Origin: Adiantum capillus-veneris
Lineage: Eukaryota; Streptophyta; Polypodiopsida; Polypodiales; Pteridaceae
DNA: 64,000 nucleotides
Direction of reading: 5' to 3'
Assembly (NCBI GenBank): GCA_014529385.2
Contig: CM043966.1
Coordinates: 38,050,239 to 38,114,238 of the forward strand
Shown: positions 56,488-64,000 of the stretch, piece after piece
How positions within the stretch are numbered: the first letter of the stretch is position 1
How the letters are laid out: each line of letters starts with the position of its first letter
The notes under the pieces: model-generated
The model's input: only the letters and a program-made list of their open reading frames with translations
Told to the model about the DNA's origin: nothing
Databases searched by the model: none
Translations under genes and position numbers: made by a program

Positions 56488-56829
56488 CACAAACGCAAGA
56501 GATGGAGGGGGCGATCAGTCCCCCATGACTACCATAAGCAGAAGACCCAATACACAATGACTAGATGTGTGATCTCTGTGGGATGAGATGTGGAAGTGGG
56601 TACCCCCTGGCCCCATAAATAGGTGCCCAAGGGGAGGTAGGGCAAGGCCTGATAAAAATCCCGACGAGCCAATAGAAAAATGACATATGGAAATATATGT
56701 GGGCGCTCGGACAAAAGTGGGCGGCTGGACTAGGAGCAACCTAGACTATGGGTGGCTAGCTCGAGGACATACTAGCCGTGCATGTATGCTCTAGACCTGT
56801 GAAGCAGCAGAGCGGTGTAAGTCTTAACA
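56410..56829 (-). repeat. NA2b 3' LTR (420 bp)
   Basis: Contains a 47-base (GA)n tract (56437-56483). Confidence 0.92.
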
Positions 56830-57327
56830 CCCCCTCTCAGCACTTGATGTTGAACAAACCGCATGAAGCCGAAGATCTGAGGCAAATGATGAAGATGTCT
56901 GCTGCGATGTTCTCTGAAAGACAATACTCTGGCGAACTCCGCGAGTGTAGCAGCAGTTTGAGGGTCCCGACCGCCAAGAAATCTCCATGGTAAAGTTTCG
57001 TCATGAGCAGTGTAGCAAACTGCTGTACTCCGCCGATACAGGGTGAAGATACTGCGTGAAGGTCCCGAACTGAGTGTGAAAACAACTCCTTGTCGTAAAA
57101 GAAGTGCCGTTAGACTTGTAAGTGTCCTGCCTAATAGGATCTGTGGTGTTTGTAGTCAAAACGTATGTTGGAGAAAATGGAGAAGCCTAGGAAGTGTCAT
57201 GAGAATGACTGGAAGCCTGTCAATGCATGAACCTACAATCCAGTGTGGCCAGGTGGCTAAGTTGTGTAAAACTCTAGGAAGGCCAGATGTAGCAATCTAT
57301 GTCGTGAACGTCCTCCGAATCAAGAAA

Positions 57328-57519
57328 AGCCAGACTAAACCGTCTGCATTGTAGAAGCTACTGTAAGTTGCAGCAGTCACCGATAGACCGCACGGACCAC
57401 CACCGGATGGTGTCCTGTCAGTAGGTAGGGTAATCCAAGATGAGGGGAAAGCAAGACTTAACAGTCTACGCTGTGAAGGACCTCTGAGAAGAGGAAAGGC
57501 CAGACCAATCTGTCTGCGC
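57328..57519 (-). repeat. NA2b iterated hairpins (three)
   Basis: Plus-strand AGCCAGACTAAACCGTCTGC (57328), GCAAGACTTAACAGTCTACGC-like (57451; given as GCAAGACTTA and ACAGTCTACGC) and GGCCAGACCAATCTGTCTGC (57498) correspond to the three hairpins of copy a, with paired arms kept in most positions. Confidence 0.6.
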
Positions 57520-57879
57520 CATCTTGCCTCCAATCCTTCGGTGTCAACCAAAACAGAATTTGCGCCAACAACGCCACCAAACCGCAACTCGGTGTCGCTC
57601 TCGATGTGAATGAGCTGGGAGTGGCCTACTACCCAGGTCGGGGGGGAACTTTGTTGTAAGGTTATCGAGGGTGAGTGTAAGTAACTCTGAAGGCAGCAAT
57701 CTAAATGATCAAGAGTGTAGAAGAGCAACTGCACTACCATCCAAGCTAAGCGTCGGGTGACTCTGAATGTAGTCGCGTAATGATGCCTAATCTCTCGGCA
57801 GCTCACGGGTAAACTCTTCAAGAGAGTCCTAAGAACTAATGTCCCACTCCAGTCTGTAGATCCAAGCAATGAACCTGTC

Positions 57880-58300
57880 TTAGAAGAGATCCAAGATCCT
57901 CCCCCTAAGTCCATGTAGATGCTCTTGTGTAAGCAAGTAATCTGACGTGTCGAGGTCAAGTGGTAAGTGTCTGTCCACCAAAGATGGTAGTGTCTTCTCT
58001 GGGAATGTCGGAATCCCATATACCATGAGCATGGCCATATCTCGTGTGAACTCCTCTGATAAGTGCATAGGTGTGTTCAAAGCAAACCACAAGTCACCAC
58101 CCCCTCTGGAGTGCGCAACCGTCGAATGATGGCTGGAATCAATGGATCTCCCAAGGATCATACGCCCGTAGATGATCAAACCAATGTCGAAGATACCGTG
58201 TATTGCAACAGTCACAGAGAGACGCACGGACCACCACCGGATGGTGTCCTGGCAGGAGGTAACTTCATCCTCTGTGAAAAATACAAGCCATGTGTCTGCT
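57880..58300 (-). CDS. NA2 conserved open frame, copy b (about 115 aa plus upstream part)
   Basis: The frame 58227-57880 reads SVTVAIHGIFDIGLIIYG, SSHHSTVAHSRGGGDLWFAL, MVYGIPTFPEKTLPSLVDRH and EHLHGLRGRILDLF, parallel to the copy a frame. The preceding part (RMKLPPARTPSGGGP) is one phase away, so an indel lies near 58225. It stops at ILDLF, whereas copy a stays open past this point (ILDLFFDRFIAWIYRLKW). No family is recognised. Two independent copies with the same reading make a once-coding region plausible, but recent common ancestry could explain it too. Confidence 0.4.
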
Positions 58301-59110
58301 GTCCATCAAAAAAATCAAATGTGAGGTGATGAAAACGCTGCTGTCCAGCGATTTTCAGCGTGCTCGTACGCTCCCGGCATGGTCTGGAGCGGTGTAGAGG
58401 AGTATGGCAAGGGTGGTGAATCACTGTCACTGCCCCATATGAGCTGAAAATAGAGAAAACAGCAAGGGGTAATGGCTGAAATCTGATGAAGATGGAGAGA
58501 AAAGGCGCTGGCAATGCATTAGATGCAAAGCCAGGTGGATGGTGGTGAGATCCGGGAGAATCTGAGCGTTGCCTTCCTGCTGCAAAAACGCAGGTCAATT
58601 TGCAGCCCACTTTTGCTGCACTTTTTGGCACCAAAAATCTTCTGTTTGCTGAAAAAACAAAGGCTTGATGGGTACCCTAAATGTCCTGGCCATTTAAAGT
58701 AAGAGGGCCCCCTTTCTATGTGGTCCTGTATAGACGTGGTCCTGTATAGACGTGAGGTGCCCAACAACTTGTGGAGGGCGTCAACGACACAAAGTGACCA
58801 ATAAAACCATCGAAAATGGGCTGAAAACCCAAAAACGCAGATGAAGGTCAAAACGCAAATGGATCTAGAGGGGGTTTCCGCGACAAAGATATCCAGAAGT
58901 GGTAGCGCTAGCAGGGAAATTAGAAGATCTGATGTTTCTTGCAAAAACGCAAGTGGCAAAGCATTCCTTCGCAATGGAAGCTGTGGCGCCGCCCCCTCTT
59001 GCACACAAATTTGCAGAAACGTTGATGCTTTCCAAAAACGTTGGCTGTTGTGATCCCTTGGGAGGAGAACCTTTGCAGGTGATAAGCGTTGGTCTCATGG
59101 AGAGCTTGAA

Positions 59111-59123
59111 GCTGTTGATACCA
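59111..59123 (-). other. NA2b primer binding site, non-canonical
   Basis: In sense TGGTATCAACAGC, directly next to the LTR. It shares TGGTATCA with the tRNA-iMet site but then differs; NA2a has the same sequence. Confidence 0.75.
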
Positions 59124-59149
59124 TGTGAGTGCGTGTGTGCGGAAGCGTG

Positions 59150-59211
<62 letters not shown>

Positions 59212-59568
59212 ATAGACACAAACGCAAGAGATGGTGAAGAGGGGGCGATCAGCCCTCCATGACTACCATGAGCAGAAGACCCAATACACAATGACTAGAT
59301 GTGTGATCTCTGTGAGATGAGAGATGTGGAAGTGGGTACCCCCCCGGCCCCATAAATAGGTGCCCTAGGGGAGGTAGGGCAAGGCATGATAAAAATCCCC
59401 ACGACCCAACATAAAAATGATATATGGAATTTTATGTGGGTGCTTGGACAAAAGTGGGCGGCCGGTGGACCAAGAGCAACCTAGACTATGGGTGGCCAGC
59501 CCGGAGACATACTAGCTGTATATGTATGCTCTAGACCTGTGAAGCAGTAGAGTGGTGTAAGTCTAACA
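59124..59568 (-). repeat. NA2b 5' LTR (445 bp)
   Basis: Like the left LTR but with a longer GA tract (about 54 bases, 59156-59209). Much of the 25-base size difference lies there. Confidence 0.92.
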
Positions 59569-60025
59569 CTCCCTTGGTCATCCGAATATGATTCCAAGCG
59601 GTAATCACATTATGTTCGTACTTTTGAGTGAGGCACGAGGAAAAAAAAAGTCTCTTGAACTTTGGCCACTTTGTTGGTGCTTCTTTTCGTAACAGAAGAG
59701 TGGACCACCATGTCCGCGCATTTCCTTTTAAATAGGGTGCTGCCCTTCTAATCTTAGAGTGCTCTGGATAACGCCCTCCAGAAAAAGCTATGTCAAACTG
59801 CTGAATAAAAGCGAGAGCCTTGTGCGCATCTTGAAAACGTGAAAAGGTATCAAATTTTATTGCTTGTCCACCTTTCTTTAATTCTTTGGTCTTCTTGCTC
59901 TTATCTTTGAGAAAGTCGTTTTGATTGGCTCTATAAAAGTGCTTCCTCTTTGAATAAAAAATCTGGTCATCAGAGTCCGAACTCTCAGAAGAGGATGATT
60001 CCTCCTCTGTTGGGGTGTGTGACAC
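59569..60025 (-). pseudogene. Gypsy Gag, proximal part (split by NA2b)
   Basis: From 60025 the minus strand reads MSHTPTEEESSSSESSDSDD, a Ser/Glu-rich start, then a basic stretch (DKSKKTKELKKGGQAIKFDT) and the Gag core RFQDAHKALAFIQQFDIAFS, KIRRAAPYLKGNARTWWSTL and FSSCLTQKYEHNVITAWNHI. ARTWW is the Gypsy Gag signature. The frame is intact up to the NA2b border. Gag would build the particle. RT and integrase of this element were not found in the window. Confidence 0.85.
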
Positions 60026-60034
60026 ATCCGCACC

Positions 60035-60320
60035 ACTACAAGTGAATACCCTCTACTTTGGAAGCCTACACACTTGACATCATTGATTAGGTCACTAGAT
60101 GCCTCCCAACTCTATAAAAGAAGCCCAAAGCTACACACTTTGTATCCACTTTTGCACTCTATGCACTAGCCATCACTTCGTACTCATTTGCATCTTAATC
60201 TACTTTGATTTGCTACTTGTATTAGTGTCAGTCTCTCTCTAATCTCTCCTTGTAATTAACTTACTAATCATATCATGAATGGCTCACTAATGTTTCCGTC
60301 ATAATTGCCATTCCTAAAAT
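60035..60320 (+). repeat. Probable 5' LTR of a plus-strand element
   Basis: A TATA element (CTATAAAAG, 60112-60120), a downstream pyrimidine-rich part and a primer-like site at its right edge look like an LTR. The left edge is uncertain and no matching 3' LTR was found. Confidence 0.5.
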
Positions 60321-60321
60321 G

Positions 60322-60334
60322 TGGTATGAGAGCC
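60322..60334 (+). other. Primer binding site, altered tRNA-iMet type
   Basis: TGGTATGAGAGCC differs from TGGTATCAGAGCC by one base. Confidence 0.6.
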
Positions 60335-61390
60335 GATGGTTCTCACCCTAGGCCTATTAATCTTCCTATTGCAGCAACACTTAGTTTTGCACTCTTGCAT
60401 TTAGCTTTCTCTAATACACTCATAGACTAAGCATTACTAGCTAATTTTTTATTAGTGCGTTTATTTTAACTCATCTCGCGCCAATAAAGCTCGTCCTTTG
60501 AGCCACTTTGAGTGCATTAGAATTAAGCCTCCATTTTTCATCTTGCATTAATTCTTTCATCTTGCATCAGGTCCCGGAAAATAGATTTCATTTGAGCTCT
60601 CAAGAGCTTCAATTGGAGGAGTCTAGAGCTTGAAAAAGCTCTTTGGAACACGTACAAAACAATGCTTAAGTTTTTGTGTTTGGGGAGTACGGGCGCACAA
60701 GCTAATTTTGGGTGTGTGGTTACCTTGCCAACAATAGGGTGCTTGACCCTAGGATATCGGTTTGAATCTCTAGTTCTTCTTTTTCGGAGGAGAAGCGTGG
60801 CTAGACGTGAGCCAGGCGCTCAAATACATAGGGGATTGTTCCCGCACTTCAAAGAGATTTGTTTTTCAACACACGGACTTCTCACTCTACTCAATAGAGC
60901 CTATGGCTTATGGCAGGTCCGTAGGAGGCGTTCATGCATCGATGCCGCGTCTTGGTTTTATGAAGCAAGCCGCTACCAAAGTGCCTCTTCACACGAGCTT
61001 TAAGCCCCTACTAAGCACGACTTCACTCGATCGACATCCTTGTTCAACCCAACAAAGAAGGTGTTACGGACTTGGACACTCCAAGTCGAGAATCCGACAT
61101 GACACGCGAGAGAATCACTTTAAATACTTCACAACTTTAAAATTTGAGTCGACACGGCCCGACGTAGTTCCATGCCCAAAGGTATTGGCCCAAAAAATCG
61201 AGCATCCCTTTCAGTATTTATTTTTCTATTAATGTTTGAGCAAAGTACAACACTTGTGGGACCTGTGGTCTCAGACTGTGGGTCCGGATGTTGTGCGTCC
61301 AGATGGTGTCACCAGGTGTATTTTTCCTATTGCCTTCTCTAAATATGTACTACAGATTTTTATTTATTTTATTTTTACTTGTTTTCCCCG
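60335..61390. other. Probable leader and internal DNA of the same element
   Basis: The frame at 60807-61232 (141 codons; HTDFSLYSIEPMAYGRSVGG) shows no domain or second copy here, so it is not called as a gene. GGTTTGAATCT (60766-60776) resembles a tRNA B box, but no good A box precedes it. Confidence 0.4.
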
Positions 61391-62021
61391 GTGCAAGTGG
61401 ACATTGCATGGCTAGTGTGAAACGGCTACGGCCGAACAGGTTTCTCACATTGGGAGGCTAGGTTGGTCGATCTGGGACTAGTCAGGCCAGCTAGCACTGA
61501 ATTCTGATGAGTATGAAAGCATGTATGCGCCAGAAGGAATTTGGGCCACTCGACAAGTCACTTACAACTTCATAAGTTGGTGGGAACTAGGGAACACTGA
61601 ACTTAAAGGATACTCGACAAGTCACTTACAACTTCATAAGTTGGTGGGAACTAGGGAATTGACTCAAAAGGGGCAAATTGGACACTTGGCAGAAGGAGAG
61701 CCACTTGCAGGACACCTCAGCAACAGGGGGTGCCCAATTTGAAGTTGGGGGCTGATTTTTGCTCCATAAGTGATCTGTAGAGTGTGTGTGAGTAGTGGGT
61801 GCAAGTGGACATCGCATGGCTAGTGTGAAATGGCTACGGCCGAACAGGTTTCTCACATTGGGAGGCTAGGTTGGTCGATTTGGGACTAGTCGGGCCAGCT
61901 AGCACTGAATTCTGATGAGTATGGGAGCATGTATGCGCCAAAAGGAATTTGGGCCACTCGACAAGTCACTTACAACTTCATAAGTTGGTGGGAACTAGGG
62001 AATTGACTCAAAAGGGGCAAT
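61391..62021. repeat. Tandem duplication, unit 408 bp, with an inner 64-bp duplication
   Basis: Copies start with GTGCAAGTGGACAT at 61391 and 61799; the second stops near 62021. In the first copy only, the segment ACTCGACAAGTCACTTACAAC...GAACTAGGGA is itself duplicated (61551 and 61614), so the inner event is later or was lost from copy two. Confidence 0.85.
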
Positions 62022-63497
62022 GAAACCGGCCTGTTCAATCCAAAAAGGGCGGTAGACTTTACTTCAAACCTTGATTTAGCTTTCACCCATTATTAGTCGT
62101 CTATTATACCTGCGCTATAGTGACACAAGAGAGGGGAATGGGATTCAGATGCTAGAATGCACCTGTATGAGAAGACTGACACCAGATTGGCCCCTAACTT
62201 AGGCGCCCCTTTCGGTATTTCTTTATTGTTTAAAAGAGGGAATAAACGTTGTGGTTCTTTCCAAGCTGCCCCGCACAACCTCGGCTGAATTTTGACTGTT
62301 CTGGCCTGATTTCGGCAGCATAACTGTACTAGAACCCTTCACAGTCAGTATTCCCACGCATTGACTGACTTTCCCGACGCATACGGGCACTTTGCAAAAC
62401 CTGGCGAGAATCTGCAGCACGCTGAATTCTCTGTTTTCAGCCCTGAAAATGCGCCAGATCGCCTGTACAGCGGTCCCCTTGCGTCCCCGAACCTCCTGGG
62501 GGTATTAGGGTCCGTTTAGGGCCAAAACCCTAAACCTGCAAAAATACGCAGCAGGCTGTAATTCACTGTTTCGGGCTCCGTTTCGCGTGCCGGTCGCATC
62601 CGTAGCAAGTCCTCGAGCTCCCGCACCTGTAGGGTTACTTGCCCTTTGAATCGGACGAGATTTCTGGCATGAAACCTCTTTGAATTCACCTGTACCTGCG
62701 GGGGGATTGGCCGCTAGCTAATCCAGTACCTGTGCAAGAGGCTCTTGCCTCGGCAATCGCGCATGAACCCACACAACTTTACATTGGTCAAATGAAGAGC
62801 CCACTAGAGGGGCATAACATACTGCCAAAGGAGAGAGAGAGGGCAGTGCGTAGGGTGCAGGGCATCACTCCTGGCACCGCACTGTGCATAAGAGGGAAAG
62901 CAAGCACTCCATAGCTCTGAACCTGTGACAAAAACTGAAAATGAGGCTCTCCCCCTCCTAAATTCAGCGCCAACTCTTGTTGCATGAGGCAAGTGCACCA
63001 GAAGGTGCCACTTGGCACATTTATAAGCATTTTCCCGTTTCGGGGTTGCCGTCTAAAAATATCCCAACCGGTTGCCCAGTTGACTTCACGGCAGAGTAAG
63101 AAAATGTTCCCCTTGTCATTCCGGAGGTAGTGACGTCAACACATTTTCAGGTCCCAAAATAGCAGTTCCCTAAATTTTAGGAGATGCTGCCATTGTATCT
63201 TTCTAGGTCATCCGACCCTCTTTGTACACTGTGGCCACATCCAGAACTGAAATGTAGCCTCTGTAGCAAAGGATTGCACTTTGGCTAGTCAATGACCCCA
63301 CTTTGGCTAACCATAGTCCTTGTCCAACCTTAATGCTCTCTTGCCCTCAGGCCTGGACTCCCTTTGGACAGTTCCACACTAGCTATGCAATGCAAGGCAG
63401 TTAGATATCCCGAAAGGTGTTTCCAAAAAGTGAAAGTAAATAGATAATAAGAAAGAAATCAACAAAAAGGATAGATAGTAGTCACACGCTGGTGACA
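62022..63497 (-). repeat. Probable Gypsy LTR and flanking DNA, minus strand
   Basis: The right edge TGACA (63493-63497) followed by TACCCCCCTCTT looks like an LTR start next to a purine tract on the minus strand. GCGCCCCTTTCGGTATTTC (62202-62220) could belong to its transcribed end. The left edge and the second LTR are not visible. No gene is recognised. Confidence 0.4.
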
Positions 63498-64000
63498 TAC
63501 CCCCCTCTTGAAATCTCAAACGTCCTCGTTTGCATCTATGTCGTACATGCTTACTGTCAACACTGATGTATTCAACACCTGTCGACACATATACGACACA
63601 TACATGCTCATTGTCAACCCTGGTGTATTCAACACCTCGTCGACACATGTATTGCTTGCGTGTGAACCCTGTCCCAATGACATAGTGGTAGCTGCGCACT
63701 GTGCCATTGCTTTGAGTCACTAACTTTCCAATGACAAAATGGTAGTTGCACATTTTGCCACTGTCTTATAGTACACGTTGGATCCCGTAACACTTTCGAG
63801 TATACCCAAACCGACAGTTTAAGAATGCAGTTACACATGTACTCTTTAATAGAAGCAACTACTGTATCCTTGACAAACTGACAAGAAATACTTACTTCTA
63901 TAGCACTAACCAAACTTTTGGACATTCCATAAGAGCAATTGCCAAACTGACAATCTGTACAGCTCTAACATTCATGTAACAGGTATTTCATTTGAGCTCA
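63498..64000 (-). mobile_element. Probable 3' end of a minus-strand Gypsy element
   Basis: Next to the purine tract (63498-63509) the minus strand reads DANEDV shortly upstream, a chromovirus-like coding end. Plus-strand phrases GTATTCAACACCT, TCGACACAT and GTCAAC recur at about 57-base spacing (63555-63650), a short tandem repeat. The rest lies outside the window. Confidence 0.4.

Larger units (their letters stand above)
56410..59568 (-). mobile_element. NA2 copy b: complete non-autonomous LTR element
   Basis: LTRs at 56410-56829 and 59124-59568 have TGTTA...(T)CACA ends in sense. A primer site (reverse complement GCTGTTGATACCA, 59111-59123) and a purine tract (GAGAGGGGG, next to 56830) fix the orientation. 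Perfect CTCCC duplications flank it (56405-56409 and 59569-59573). No retrotransposon domain is encoded. It shares a conserved frame, hairpins and a duplicated 70-bp segment with copy a. Confidence 0.93.

Noticed and set aside
60690-60790. Possible tRNA-derived SINE (GGTTTGAATCT resembles a B box)
   Set aside because: No acceptable A box at the right distance, no poly-A or simple tail, and no second copy seen.
60807-61232. 141-codon frame as a candidate gene
   Set aside because: No domain, no codon or homology support, overlapping another frame of similar length in a different phase.

Overview
This window reads as nuclear DNA from a land plant with a large, repeat-choked genome. The evidence is plant-type LTR retrotransposons primed from initiator tRNA-Met (TGGTATCAGAGC), many long (GA)n tracts, plant-type CCCTAA repeats, and spliced gene relics with GT-AG introns. 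The lineage cannot be fixed from sequence alone. A fern or another non-flowering plant is my guess, based on element density and GA richness. Almost everything here is mobile-element DNA in various states of decay. The single convincing host-gene piece is a first exon resembling an ARF-GTPase-activating protein (ArfGAP) of the plant AGD8/9/10 type at 44067-44135, with no second exon seen before the window ends.

Layout. 1-3807: a decayed Ty1/copia element sitting in a Gypsy LTR fragment (3808-4155). 4156-8263: AT-rich intergenic DNA with two tandem duplications. 8264-11647: a complete non-autonomous element (family NA1, copy a) with 178-bp LTRs. 11648-13536: gene-poor DNA. 13537-14705: the 3' end of a second copia copy, minus strand. 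15093-17132 (minus) and 19131-21250 (plus): two decayed, intron-bearing coding regions flanking a 1.2-kb GA-rich mosaic. 21452-27295: a Ty3/Gypsy chromovirus with only 123-bp LTRs. 27296-27600: the 3' end of another Gypsy element. 28617-40958: a large minus-strand Gypsy element with 1.74-kb LTRs, whose integrase gene is split by NA1 copy b (30735-34505). 40959-44066: gene-poor DNA leading to the ArfGAP-like exon. 45080-45762: a gag relic and a telomere-like repeat block. 46700-49468: non-autonomous family NA2, copy a. 50021-55793: a Gypsy-like element (G3) with gag and protease but no reverse transcriptase or integrase, bounded by a perfect ATCTC duplication. 56410-59568: NA2 copy b, bounded by a perfect CTCCC duplication and splitting a minus-strand Gypsy gag. 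60035-64000: fragments of further LTR elements and a 408-bp tandem duplication.

How the parts relate. Autonomous copia and Gypsy elements, now broken, once supplied reverse transcriptase, RNase H and integrase. Three non-autonomous families (NA1, NA2, G3) keep LTRs, a tRNA primer site, a polypurine tract and, in NA1 and G3, Gag zinc knuckle and protease-like regions, but have no polymerase or integrase. In place of pol each carries an open frame I do not recognise. NA1 and NA2 are each present twice at unrelated sites with their frames partly conserved, and this is the most unusual content of the window. All boundaries and comparisons were made by eye. No alignment or database search was run.
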